A DNA stretch of 64,000 bases from Rhodococcoides fascians A25f (GTDB lineage Bacteria; Actinomycetota; Actinomycetes; Mycobacteriales; Mycobacteriaceae), in NCBI RefSeq assembly GCF_000760935.2, contig NZ_CP049744.1:992001-1056000 (forward strand), written 5' to 3'. Shown piece after piece: positions 52,698 to 61,276 of this stretch (position 1 is its first letter; each line of letters opens with the position of its first letter). The translations under genes and the position numbers were made by a program. The notes beneath the pieces are model-generated. The model searched no databases. It was not told the origin of the DNA and worked only from the letters and a program-made list of their open reading frames with translations.

Positions 52698-55010
52698 ATG
52701 TTGTGGACGCGCTTCCTGGGTCTCGGTGCGATTGCGGTGGTGGCCTACGCAATTGCCCCGCAGGGATTACCCCGGAACGCGATCTACGCAATCGTGGTCT
52801 CGGCCACAGTGGCTGCCTTCGTGCACCGCTACGTGCGTGAACCCGGCCCGGACAAGCGGACGTGGAAGTACATGGCCGTCGGCTTCGGCAGCTGGGGCAT
52901 CGGGGACGCGCTGATAGCTGTGATGAAGATCGACGGTGGTCGGGTACCGACGTTCTCCGCTGCCGACGTGCCCTACCTTCTCGGGTACGCGATCATCGCA
53001 GTCGGGTTCGCCCGGGCCGCCGACGAGAACGGTCTGGTGTTCGGGCTGGAGGAACTGTACGAGTGCCTGATCGTCGCCGTCGGATTCGGTCTCGTCACCT
53101 GGGTGTTCGTCATCTCCGACGGCTCGACCCGGTCGTTCTCGGAGGCCATGGCCCTGTGGCCGGCAACGGCATACCTCACCGTCGACGCGTTCCTGTTGAC
53201 CCTCGTCGGCAGTTTGTACCTCGTCACGCGGTCGGCCACAGTTCCCCTTCTGGCCGCGGCAGCAGGGGTAGTGATGCTCGTATCGGCCGACTTCGCGTCC
53301 TACGCCGCCGCGAGCAATACCGAGGTCTACCGATCGACGATTCCGAACGTGTTGTGGTTGGCCTCGAACGTCTGCTTCGGAGTGGTCGCCCTGCACGATG
53401 TGCAGAAGTCGGCCAGGCGGGCCGCCCGGCCCGGTCCGTTCAAATTCGGTAGGGGACGGTTTTTCGGACTCTCGGTTGCGGTCGCCGTGACACCGACGGT
53501 GATGACTGTGCAGCTGGCCCGCGGCGTCCCCGTCGAGCAATGGGGTTGGGTCATCGTGGGATCCTCGGCGCTGGTCATCCTGCTTGTCGGGTTCCGGATG
53601 GCGCGCTTCGTGCGAACTCTGCGACTGCAGGCCGCCATTCTCGAGGACGTTGCCCGTACGGACGCGGTGACCGGACTCGCCAGTCGGCGTCTGCTGCGGG
53701 AGCGGTTGGACACGATGCTCGCAACTCGCGGTGATTCGGACATCTTCACGCTGGTGGTCGACATCGACCGCTTCGCGCAGATCAACGAGACGTTCGGCTA
53801 CAGCGTCGGCGACAGTGTGCTGCGTGAGATCGGCCATCGACTCGTCGCATCGGTTCGATCCGACGATCTGGTCGGACGCCTCGGTGGTGATCAATTCGTT
53901 GTGGCGATGCGCAGAACTTCCGATCGGATCGATGTGTGCGAGACCGCCGCACAGCTGCAGTTCGCCGTCAGTCGCAAGATGTTCGTCCACGACATCAACG
54001 TCGCCCTCGATGCGACGGTCGGAATAGCGGCCATCGAAGAGTCGGCGGTATGTGCACACCGGCCGGAGGGCGCATCGGCGACGCCGATCGACGGTGAGGC
54101 GATGATGCAGCAGGCTCACGTAGCGCTGACTGCGGCCAAGGCAGCGCAGACCAGAGTCGGTCGATACGAACCCGACATGGATCGTGACCGCCACGATCAG
54201 ATGCGGTTGCTGGGCGAGCTCGACACTGCGATTCGGGATCATCAGCTTCGGGTGTTCTTCCAGCCGTGCCTGGATCTGGAATCGGGCAGCGTCGATCGCG
54301 TCGAAGCTCTGCTGCGGTGGCAGCATCCACGTGAGGGCTTGATCGGTCCGTCGATCTTTCTGCCCGACGCCGAGCGCACCGGCATGCTGCCCGCCATCAC
54401 CGCGTTGGTGCTCGACGAGGCGTTGGCGCAGTGCAGCGCGCTACGGCGGGGCGGCATCAATCTGTCTGTCTCGGTGAATCTTTCGGTCCGGAATCTGCTC
54501 GACGAGACGCTCACCGAACAGGTGTCGGCTGCGCTGGCCAAGTACGCGGTGCCCGCGCACACCCTGGAATTCGAGGTCACCGAAACAACCGCGATGACCG
54601 ACCCCGTGCGTTCGGTGAACGCGCTGGCGTCCCTGCGCAGCCTGGGGGTGACCATCGCTATCGACGATTACGGCACCGGGTACAGCTCGTTGGCGTATCT
54701 GCAGAGTCTGCCGGTGCAGACGCTCAAGATCGACCGCTCGTTCGTGTCGAAGATGAACACCGACGACACCGATGCGTCGATCGTGCGCTCGACCATCGAC
54801 CTGGCTCGAAGCCTCGGGGTACGAGTGATGGCAGAGGGGGTCGAGGACGCGGGCACGCTCGATGCGCTCCGACTGCTCGGGTGCGACGGTGCCCAGGGCT
54901 ACTTCCTGGGTAGACCGATGCCCGCAGAGTTCCTGGCCGACGCCGTGACGAAACTTGATTCGGAGACGCCGACGAAACTCGAGTGGGAACTCGCTCGCGA
55001 ACGCATCTGA
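52698..55010 (+). CDS. Membrane GGDEF-EAL protein
   Basis: A 770-residue protein. About eight membrane helices fill residues 1-300. The GGDEF domain has the altered site RLGGDQF near residue 395 but retains an I-site (RSDD five residues before). The EAL domain has the key residues EALLRW near 534, SVNLSVRN, FEVTETTAM, AIDDYGTGYSSL, KIDRSFV and AEGVED, so phosphodiesterase activity is expected. It may degrade c-di-GMP with the GGDEF part sensing nucleotide. ATG 52698 was chosen (AGGAAGG upstream); a TTG at 52647 is possible. A small hairpin (TGCGTAC arms, 52648-52668) lies upstream. Confidence 0.85.
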   Translation: MLWTRFLGLGAIAVVAYAIAPQGLPRNAIYAIVVSATVAAFVHRYVREPGPDKRTWKYMAVGFGSWGIGDALIAVMKIDGGRVPTFSAADVPYLLGYAIIAVGFARAADENGLVFGLEELYECLIVAVGFGLVTWVFVISDGSTRSFSEAMALWPATAYLTVDAFLLTLVGSLYLVTRSATVPLLAAAAGVVMLVSADFASYAAASNTEVYRSTIPNVLWLASNVCFGVVALHDVQKSARRAARPGPFKFGRGRFFGLSVAVAVTPTVMTVQLARGVPVEQWGWVIVGSSALVILLVGFRMARFVRTLRLQAAILEDVARTDAVTGLASRRLLRERLDTMLATRGDSDIFTLVVDIDRFAQINETFGYSVGDSVLREIGHRLVASVRSDDLVGRLGGDQFVVAMRRTSDRIDVCETAAQLQFAVSRKMFVHDINVALDATVGIAAIEESAVCAHRPEGASATPIDGEAMMQQAHVALTAAKAAQTRVGRYEPDMDRDRHDQMRLLGELDTAIRDHQLRVFFQPCLDLESGSVDRVEALLRWQHPREGLIGPSIFLPDAERTGMLPAITALVLDEALAQCSALRRGGINLSVSVNLSVRNLLDETLTEQVSAALAKYAVPAHTLEFEVTETTAMTDPVRSVNALASLRSLGVTIAIDDYGTGYSSLAYLQSLPVQTLKIDRSFVSKMNTDDTDASIVRSTIDLARSLGVRVMAEGVEDAGTLDALRLLGCDGAQGYFLGRPMPAEFLADAVTKLDSETPTKLEWELARERI

Positions 55011-55020
55011 GCGGCGTTGT

Positions 55021-55332
55021 TCACGATGTGGCAGGCACGTCCAGCACAACCTCGAATTCGAGCAGTGACGCTCCCGACGAAACCGGTTTGCCCTCACCGG
55101 AACCGGCGTGTGCCTGGCGAGACGGTCCACCGGACCAGGCCTGGAACGACTCCTCGTCTTCCCATTGGGTGACGACGAAGTAGCGCGATTCACCCTTGAC
55201 CGGCCGGAGGAGTTGGAACCCGAGGAATCCGGGGGAGCCGTCGACGGTTCCGGCGCGCGCGGCGAAGCGCTTCTCGAGTTCGGGGCCTGCGCCCTCCGGT
55301 ACGTCGATCGCGTTGATCTTCACAATGGCCAT
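55021..55332 (-). CDS. mhuD: Heme-degrading monooxygenase MhuD
   Basis: A 103-residue ABM-fold protein closely matching mycobacterial MhuD (Rv3592), which cleaves heme to mycobilin and releases iron. The heme-site residues Asn7 (VKINAI), Trp66 and His75 (FQAWSGGPSRQAHAG) are all at the expected positions, and SPGFLGFQLLRPVKGESRYF is typical. It converges with the GGDEF-EAL gene and diverges from an alpha/beta hydrolase gene, as around Rv3591c-Rv3592. Confidence 0.92.
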   Translation of the reverse strand: MAIVKINAIDVPEGAGPELEKRFAARAGTVDGSPGFLGFQLLRPVKGESRYFVVTQWEDEESFQAWSGGPSRQAHAGSGEGKPVSSGASLLEFEVVLDVPATS

Positions 55333-55368
55333 TCTCGAGAGATTACTCCGCCGTTATGCTCGGCGGTG

Positions 55369-56106
55369 ATGCTCTACGACGAGGGTGGATCCGGCCGTTC
55401 GATACTGCTGCTGCACGGGTTGATGGGCAGTGCGGCCACCTGGCGTCGACAGGTTCCGTGGCTTCGAGAATTCGGGCACGTGCACACCTACGACGCACCC
55501 GGGCACCGGCGGCCGGCACCGGCCGAGCTCACGACGGAGTCGTTCGTAGCGGACCTTCTGCAGAATCTGGAGTCGCTCGGCCCGAGTGTGTTGATCGGCC
55601 ATTCGATGGGGGCGCTGCACGGCTGGTGCGCGGCAGCACGGCGACCCGACCTGGTGACCGCCCTCGTCGTCGAAGACATCGCGCCGGACTTCCGGGGCCG
55701 CACCGCCGACGATTGGGCCACCATGATGCGGGCATGGCCGCAACCCTTTCCCGACGCGGATGCGGTGCGTGCGTTTTTCGGAGACGTTGCAGGACAATAC
55801 TTTCTGGACTCCTTCGAGCGCGATGACGCCGGCTGGCGACTGCACGGCGACATCGACACCTTCGAGGCGATCTCGCAGGAATGGGGTACGCGTCATTTCT
55901 GGAACGAATGGGATGCCGTCGATGCTCCGGTGTTGCTGATCGAGGGCGAACACACCATCACACCGGCCGGACAGATGAGACAGATGCACGCACGCAATCC
56001 CGAATCGACGTATGTGCGGATCGAGAACGCAGCGCACCTGATTCACGACGAGTGCCCCGAGCGATATCGCGCGGCCGTCGAGGGGTTCCTGAGCACACTA
56101 AGATGA
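55369..56106 (+). CDS. Alpha/beta hydrolase (Rv3591c-like)
   Basis: A 245-residue hydrolase. The oxyanion motif LLLHGLMGSAATW, nucleophile elbow IGHSMGALHGW with catalytic Ser, the Asp region LLIEGEHTITP and late His in NAAHLIHDE are all visible. Substrate is unknown. The chosen ATG at 55369 follows a GTG at 55366 that is also possible. It is next to mhuD as in M. tuberculosis and 4 bp before a second hydrolase gene. Confidence 0.82.
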   Translation: MLYDEGGSGRSILLLHGLMGSAATWRRQVPWLREFGHVHTYDAPGHRRPAPAELTTESFVADLLQNLESLGPSVLIGHSMGALHGWCAAARRPDLVTALVVEDIAPDFRGRTADDWATMMRAWPQPFPDADAVRAFFGDVAGQYFLDSFERDDAGWRLHGDIDTFEAISQEWGTRHFWNEWDAVDAPVLLIEGEHTITPAGQMRQMHARNPESTYVRIENAAHLIHDECPERYRAAVEGFLSTLR

Positions 56107-56110
56107 TCCG

Positions 56111-56920
56111 ATGCCGCTCGCGAAGCTCAACGGAATCGACCTCAACTACGACGTGACCGGCGACGGTCCGCTGGTGGTGCTGGTGATGGGCACCGGTAGT
56201 CCGGGACGAGTGTGGCGAACCCATCAGGTTCCGACCCTGGTGAAGCAGGGATACCGGGTCGTCACATTCGACAATCGCGGCATCGCACCGTCTTCCGAGT
56301 GCGCAGGCGGGATGATGCTCGACGACCTGGTGGCCGACACCGCTGCCCTCGTCGAGCACCTCGGTGGTGGCCCCGCGCGCGTCGTGGGTACCTCGATGGG
56401 TGCCCGCGTCACCCAGGAATTGGCTTTGGCCCGGCCGGATCTGGTGTCGCATGCAGTGATGATGGCCACCTTCGGTAAGACCACCACCTTTCGTGCGCAG
56501 ATGTCGAAGGGCGAGAAGGATCTCCACGACGCCGGAATCGAACTTCCCGCGTCGTACCGCGCGGCAATGACTGCGATGCAGAACTTTTCACCGAAAACCC
56601 TGGCCGACGACAGTGCGATCGGTGACTGGCTGGCAGTTCTCGAATATTCGGGCGGCAGGAAGACGGCGGGAATGCGGGCGCAGATCGGACTCGAAATGCG
56701 CTCCGGGACAGACCGATTGGCGGCGTATCGGGCAATCAGGGCGAAATCTCTGGTGATCGGATTCGCCGACGACCGCATGATTCCGGTGCAGCAGTGCCGC
56801 GACGTTGCCGCCGCGATACCCGGTGCGCAGTACGTCGAAATCGCCGACACCGGTCACTTCGGCTACCTCGAACGCCCCGATGCGGTCAACGCCGCGCTCG
56901 GGGAGTTTCTCTCGCGGTAG
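56111..56920 (+). CDS. Alpha/beta hydrolase
   Basis: A 269-residue hydrolase fold. The oxyanion region (LVVLVMGTGSPGRVW), nucleophile elbow GTSMGARVTQEL with catalytic Ser, DDRMIPVQQCRD (Asp) and DTGHFGYLERPD (His) complete the triad. It is closest in outline to 3-oxoadipate enol-lactonase-like or peroxidase-like hydrolases, but no substrate can be assigned. It lies 4 bp after another hydrolase gene, so a two-gene operon is likely. Confidence 0.82.
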   Translation: MPLAKLNGIDLNYDVTGDGPLVVLVMGTGSPGRVWRTHQVPTLVKQGYRVVTFDNRGIAPSSECAGGMMLDDLVADTAALVEHLGGGPARVVGTSMGARVTQELALARPDLVSHAVMMATFGKTTTFRAQMSKGEKDLHDAGIELPASYRAAMTAMQNFSPKTLADDSAIGDWLAVLEYSGGRKTAGMRAQIGLEMRSGTDRLAAYRAIRAKSLVIGFADDRMIPVQQCRDVAAAIPGAQYVEIADTGHFGYLERPDAVNAALGEFLSR

Positions 56921-56951
56921 CGAACTATCCTGCGTCGGAAGACTGCTCGGT

Positions 56952-57311
56952 CTACGAGGTGAGTGCGCCCAGGCGCTCGCGAGTCTCCTCGAGAGCGGCT
57001 TGTTGTCGATCCAATCGGTCCGACAGCGCGTCCACCTCCGCACGGAGTCGGGGACACATGTCCAAGGTGATGCCGTGGTCGCCGCTTCGTGCGCATTCGA
57101 GGTACCGAGCGATCGTGGCCGTCGTGAGCCCCGCGGCGATCATCGACTTGATCTGCAGCACGCGCAGCACGTCGGACTCGGCGTACACGCGGTAGCCGTT
57201 GGCATCGCGGTGGGGGACGAGCACCTCGCGACTTTCGTAGTGGCGCAGGGCGCGCGCCGACACCCCGGTTCGTGCAGCGAGCTCGCTGATCAACATCTCT
57301 GCCCCTCGCAC
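56952..57311 (-). CDS. MerR-family transcriptional regulator
   Basis: A 119-residue regulator: LISELAARTGVSARALRHYE and YRVYAESDVLRVLQIK form the DNA-binding domain, followed by a C-terminal coiled coil (AEVDALSDRLDRQQAALEET). No metal-binding cysteine cluster is present, so it is not a classical metal sensor. It diverges from an RBBP9-type hydrolase gene across a promoter with long -35/-10 spacing typical of MerR targets. Confidence 0.82.
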   Translation of the reverse strand: MRGAEMLISELAARTGVSARALRHYESREVLVPHRDANGYRVYAESDVLRVLQIKSMIAAGLTTATIARYLECARSGDHGITLDMCPRLRAEVDALSDRLDRQQAALEETRERLGALTS

Positions 57312-57343
57312 TTGACCTTCTCGCCGGTGTCAACCCTTATCGT
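57312..57343 (+). promoter_or_regulatory. MerR-type promoter with long spacer
   Basis: TTGACC at 57312-57317 and TATCGT at 57338-57343 are separated by 20 bp, longer than the normal 17. TTGAC and GTCAA (57312-57316 and 57329-57333) form an inverted repeat within the spacer. MerR proteins activate by untwisting such promoters. The downstream ATG at 57352 would be nearly leaderless. Confidence 0.4.
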
Positions 57344-57351
57344 CCGGCAGT

Positions 57352-57921
57352 ATGGCATTCACAACCAGCAGACGAGCGGTGATCTTCCACGGATACCGGG
57401 CAACGCCCGAGGACCATTGGTTCGGTTGGCTCGCCGAGCAATTGGACAGCGTTGGAATCTCTGCGCACATCCCTCCGTTGCCGGATCCCGCGTCGCCGAA
57501 TCGGGATTGCTGGGAGGCAGAGGTAGCAGCGACGCTCGGGACGCCGGGGCCCGACACGATCGTGGTGGCGCACAGCCTTGGATGCCTCGCCGTACTGCGG
57601 CACCTCGCCACCCTCACGGGGCCATGGCAGTTGGGAACGCTCGTCTTGGTCTCGGGGTTCGTCGACAGGCTACCTGCGCTACCCGTTCTCGACGGCTTCG
57701 TTGCCGGCGGTGTGATGCTGTCGACGATGCAGGACCACGTCGAGTCGATCTCGATCCTGCGATCGGACGACGACCCGATCGTTCCCCCTACGCACACCGA
57801 TCGGCTGGCTCGACTGCTCGACGCGTCGGTGCAGATCGTTCCCGGTGCGGGCCACTTTCTCGCCGACGACGGAGTCACCTCCCTGCCACCCGTCTTCGAT
57901 GCGGTGGCCCGATTTCGCTGA
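57352..57921 (+). CDS. RBBP9/YdeN-family alpha/beta hydrolase
   Basis: A 189-residue serine hydrolase. FHGYRATPEDHWFGWLAEQL, the elbow VAHSLGCLAVL with catalytic Ser, SDDDPIVPPTHTDRL (Asp) and PGAGHFLADDGV (His) match the RBBP9/YdeN group of small hydrolases. Physiological substrates are unknown. It diverges from a MerR regulator gene, which may activate it. Confidence 0.85.
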   Translation: MAFTTSRRAVIFHGYRATPEDHWFGWLAEQLDSVGISAHIPPLPDPASPNRDCWEAEVAATLGTPGPDTIVVAHSLGCLAVLRHLATLTGPWQLGTLVLVSGFVDRLPALPVLDGFVAGGVMLSTMQDHVESISILRSDDDPIVPPTHTDRLARLLDASVQIVPGAGHFLADDGVTSLPPVFDAVARFR

Positions 57922-57955
57922 CGGTCCGGCATCTGGGTAGCGGCTGTAGCTGCTC

Positions 57956-58840
57956 TCAGCCGTCCGAGCCCTCACCCGCGAGGGCGAACAATCCCGATTC
58001 GGTTTGTTCGATCAACCCGTCGGTCAGCAGTGAATCGAGAGCTCGATCGCGCTGGGTCGGGTCGGTGGGCCAGACGATGTCGAGCTGAGCTCGCTCGACG
58101 GGGCCGGTGCTCTCGCGCAGCACCGACATGAGTTTGCCGCGAACCTGTCGGTCGGTGCCCGCGAACTTCTGGACCTTCTTCGCAGGACCGGTGTGCGCCG
58201 GTCTGCCCGCCTCGATCCAGGCGCACTCCGGCAGCGGGCACAGTAGACACGCAGGATTCTTGGCGGTGCAGATCAACGCGCCGAGCTCCATCAATGCCGC
58301 CGAGTATCGAGCGGCCCGCGGGACGCTCACCGGAAGCAGCTGTTCCACATCGGCCAGATCCCTCGAGGTGGACGGATTTCCGGGCTCGGCGTTGCCATGC
58401 TGCGCACGCGCGACAACGCGTCGAACATTGGTGTCCACCACCGGAACTCGCTGACCGTAAGCAAAAGTCGCGACCGCTCTTGCTGTGTAGGCACCGATGC
58501 CCGGCAGGCTCAGCAGTGTCTCCACGTCGCTCGGCACCTCGTCGCCGTACTCCTCGGCGAGCACTCGCGAGCACTCGTGCAACCGCAGCGCTCGACGCGG
58601 ATAGCCCAACTTGCCCCACGCACGCAGTACCTCGGCCTGGGAGGACGCGGCCATCGCCGAGGGCACCGGCCACCGCTGCACCCACTGCTCCCAGATGGGT
58701 GCCACCCGCACCACCGGAGTCTGCTGCAGCATGATCTCGCTCATCAGGATCTGCCAGGCGCTGACGCCCGGACTACGCCACGGCAGGTCGCGTCCGTCGG
58801 TGTCGAACCACCCGAGCAGAGCCTCGGCATCGATCGGCAA
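57956..58840 (-). CDS. mutY: A/G-specific adenine glycosylase
   Basis: A 294-residue DNA repair glycosylase that removes adenine mispaired with 8-oxoguanine. The catalytic Glu is in LMSEIMLQQTPV, and the helix-hairpin-helix is LLSLPGIGAYTARAV followed by VPVVDTNVRRV with catalytic Asp. The 4Fe-4S ligands are CTAKNPACLLCPLPEC; spacing between the last two is four residues rather than the five of E. coli MutY. The C-terminal A/G-recognition (NUDIX-like) domain appears shortened. It diverges from carbonic anhydrase, as in mycobacteria. Confidence 0.92.
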   Translation of the reverse strand: MPIDAEALLGWFDTDGRDLPWRSPGVSAWQILMSEIMLQQTPVVRVAPIWEQWVQRWPVPSAMAASSQAEVLRAWGKLGYPRRALRLHECSRVLAEEYGDEVPSDVETLLSLPGIGAYTARAVATFAYGQRVPVVDTNVRRVVARAQHGNAEPGNPSTSRDLADVEQLLPVSVPRAARYSAALMELGALICTAKNPACLLCPLPECAWIEAGRPAHTGPAKKVQKFAGTDRQVRGKLMSVLRESTGPVERAQLDIVWPTDPTQRDRALDSLLTDGLIEQTESGLFALAGEGSDG

Positions 58841-58930
58841 CTGTGCGCCCTTCTTCTCGTGTCTGTGATCGAGATCAACAGTAGTGAACCCGACTCGCCC
58901 CGCGCCCGCTCCGCGTGCACAATGAAACCC

Positions 58931-59557
58931 ATGCCTGCTTCGAATCCGATCGCTGCCTGGAAGTCACTCAAGGAAGGCAACCAACGGTTCGTCTCCGGAG
59001 AGGTCCTGCACCCGTCGCAGGGCATCGAGGACCGTGCTCGTCTCGAGAGCGCTCAGCATCCCGGTGCCATCCTGTTCGGCTGCGCCGACTCGCGCGTTGC
59101 GGCCGAGATCATCTTCGATCAGGGCCTCGGTGACATGTTCGTCGTTCGCACCGCCGGTCACGTGGTCGACTCCGCCGTCCTCGGTTCCATCGAGTACGGC
59201 GTCGCGGTGCTGAACGCGCCACTGATCGTGGTGCTCGGCCACGATCACTGCGGTGCAGTGCAGGCGACCGTCGATGCCCTCGAAAGCGGAGACGTCCCCG
59301 GTGGCTACATCCGCGACGTCGTCGAGCGCGTCACCCCGTCGGTGCTCTCGGCCCGCCGCGACGGCTACCAGGCCGTCGACGAGTTCGAGGCACGGCACGT
59401 CGAGGAGACCGGCAATCTTTTGATGCAGCGCTCCCGCATCGTGGCCGAGAAGGTAGAGGCCGGGGAACTCGCGATCGTCGGCCTCACCTACCAGCTGTCG
59501 AAGGGGCACGCTCAGCTCCGCGAGGTCATCGGCGACATCGGCGAACAGCCCGCCTGA
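58931..59557 (+). CDS. Beta-class carbonic anhydrase
   Basis: A 208-residue zinc enzyme that interconverts CO2 and bicarbonate. Zinc ligands are in FGCADSRVAAE (Cys and the Asp-Arg dyad) and LGHDHCGAV (His, Cys). It corresponds to Rv3588c (CanB). ATG codons at 58922 and 58931 are both usable. It diverges from mutY. Confidence 0.9.
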   Translation: MPASNPIAAWKSLKEGNQRFVSGEVLHPSQGIEDRARLESAQHPGAILFGCADSRVAAEIIFDQGLGDMFVVRTAGHVVDSAVLGSIEYGVAVLNAPLIVVLGHDHCGAVQATVDALESGDVPGGYIRDVVERVTPSVLSARRDGYQAVDEFEARHVEETGNLLMQRSRIVAEKVEAGELAIVGLTYQLSKGHAQLREVIGDIGEQPA

Positions 59558-59647
59558 CTCGTGCCCGAGCCCGTGCGAGCGAGTCGTTCGCGCGACACGC
59601 CGCGTGGGCTCAGGGAAAGGTTGCCTCCGGCCGCATACGGTTGATTC

Positions 59648-60385
59648 GTGTTGGAACCGAGCGGGCCTTTGCCTCCCGAAATCTATTGGCGACGCCGCGC
59701 GCTCGCCATCGGTGCGGCCGTTGTCGTCCTCGGATTGATCGTGTGGTTCATCGCGTCGCTCAGCGGCGGTTCCGACGACACCGAGGCCGCACCGGCCGGT
59801 GTCGTGTCGGCACCGGCATCGACCTCGGCTCTGCCATCACCCAGTTCGTCCGCTACCGAAGGTGATTCCGGCGGCTCGGGTGGCTCCGGCGGCGGTTCCG
59901 GTGGATCGGGTGGATCGGGTGGAGGCACCGACTCTGCAGCCGGTGGCGGTGCAGCAGTGACCACCAGCGGTGCACCGGCTCCGGTGATCGCCAATCAGTG
60001 CCCGGACCAGTCACTGGCAATCAAGGTGACGCCGGAGAAGGCCACCTACCGTCTGGGTGAAGAGCCCGTGTTCACCGTGGTCATCACCAACATCGGCTCC
60101 GCCGAATGTCAGCGTGACGTCGGTGCCGGTCTGCAGCAGGCACTCGTCTACACCCTCGACAATCAGCGCATCTGGTCCAACGTCGACTGCTTCCCCAACG
60201 CCGCGTCCGATCTGCGTACCTTCAAGCCCGGCGAGCAAGCCGGATTCACGGTCAAGTGGTCGGGTACCAACTCCGTCCCCGGCTGCGGTGAAGAGCGCAT
60301 CCCGGTGGGTGTCGGTGCGTACCAGGCGATCGCGCAGCTCGGCGAGCTCAAGAGTGTGCCGGAGCCGTTCAACATCACCGGCTGA
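59648..60385 (+). CDS. Membrane-anchored protein with Gly/Ser linker (Rv3587c-like)
   Basis: A 245-residue protein. A single N-terminal membrane helix (about residues 17-38) is followed by a Ser/Gly-rich linker including GGSGGSGGGSGGSGGSGGG. A folded beta-rich extracellular domain of about 130 residues then follows (CPDQSLAIKVTPEKATYRLG, with paired Cys). The domain resembles DUF4232-like or Ig-type ligand domains, without a known function. Position between carbonic anhydrase and disA matches Rv3587c. Confidence 0.72.
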   Translation: MLEPSGPLPPEIYWRRRALAIGAAVVVLGLIVWFIASLSGGSDDTEAAPAGVVSAPASTSALPSPSSSATEGDSGGSGGSGGGSGGSGGSGGGTDSAAGGGAAVTTSGAPAPVIANQCPDQSLAIKVTPEKATYRLGEEPVFTVVITNIGSAECQRDVGAGLQQALVYTLDNQRIWSNVDCFPNAASDLRTFKPGEQAGFTVKWSGTNSVPGCGEERIPVGVGAYQAIAQLGELKSVPEPFNITG

Positions 60386-60400
60386 GTACGGTCGAATCTC

Positions 60401-61276
60401 ATGACCACTTCGACAGCCCTCGCCCGTGTCGCCTACAAGACTCTCGAACCCTTTCACGTCACCGCCTACTTCAATCCCGAGTTGGGGACGGCCTACGAGG
60501 ACACCGGACTCGACGGTCATGCCTGGTACGTCGGTGCACGGGCCGCCCCGATGGGCCCGTGCGCGCCGAGTGTCGTTGCGGCTGCGTTCTACAACTTCAA
60601 CCCGGTGCTGATCGAGCGCGCGTGGCCTGCCGCTGTGGCCGTCGGTCTGGATGCGGTGTCCGACCGTCGGTGGGCACTGCTCGATTCCGTTCTCGGAACG
60701 GCTCTCGGCTCCTTGGCGGACGACCCGGCGCTCGCCACGTTGGCTGGCCGTCTGGGCGATATCGGCGACACCGCCTCGTTCGCCGGTCGGCCGCTCTCCG
60801 CAGCGTGGCATTCCACCGAACGACCCGACGTGCCGCATCTTGCCCTCTGGCATTCGATCACCGTTCTGCGTGAATGGCGCGGCGACGGCCACCTCGCCGC
60901 CTTGATCGACGCAGAACTCGACCCGACGGAAGCGGCCGTGTTCCACGAGGCCGTCCGCCCGACCCCGCAGCCCGGCCGCCGAGCACTCGGCAAGCGCATC
61001 ACGCAGCTGACGAGGCAGTGGTCCGAGAGCGAATGGGACTCGGCCGCAGCACGACTCGCCACCCGCGGACTGCTCACCACCTCTGCCGACGGTGAGACTC
61101 TGACCGACAACGGCACCGCTCTCGATCAGCACATCGAAGAGCGCACCGATGCCATGGCGTCGGCAGTGTGGAACAACGTCCCGGACGCGGAGCAGTTGAT
61201 CACGAGCGCACGGCCGTATGTGAAGGCCGTGATCGACGCCGGTTTCCTGCCGGGGACGAAGAAGAAAGCGTCCTAG
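60401..61276 (+). CDS. SCO6745-family protein
   Basis: A 291-residue protein. [20 protein letters not shown] and [20 protein letters not shown] at the N-terminus and a C-terminal winged-helix-like part ([20 protein letters not shown]) resemble the SCO6745/SalK group of uncharacterised actinobacterial proteins. The stop TAG overlaps the disA stop on the opposite strand (CTAG, 61273-61276). Function unknown. Confidence 0.7.
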   Translation: MTTSTALARVAYKTLEPFHVTAYFNPELGTAYEDTGLDGHAWYVGARAAPMGPCAPSVVAAAFYNFNPVLIERAWPAAVAVGLDAVSDRRWALLDSVLGTALGSLADDPALATLAGRLGDIGDTASFAGRPLSAAWHSTERPDVPHLALWHSITVLREWRGDGHLAALIDAELDPTEAAVFHEAVRPTPQPGRRALGKRITQLTRQWSESEWDSAAARLATRGLLTTSADGETLTDNGTALDQHIEERTDAMASAVWNNVPDAEQLITSARPYVKAVIDAGFLPGTKKKAS

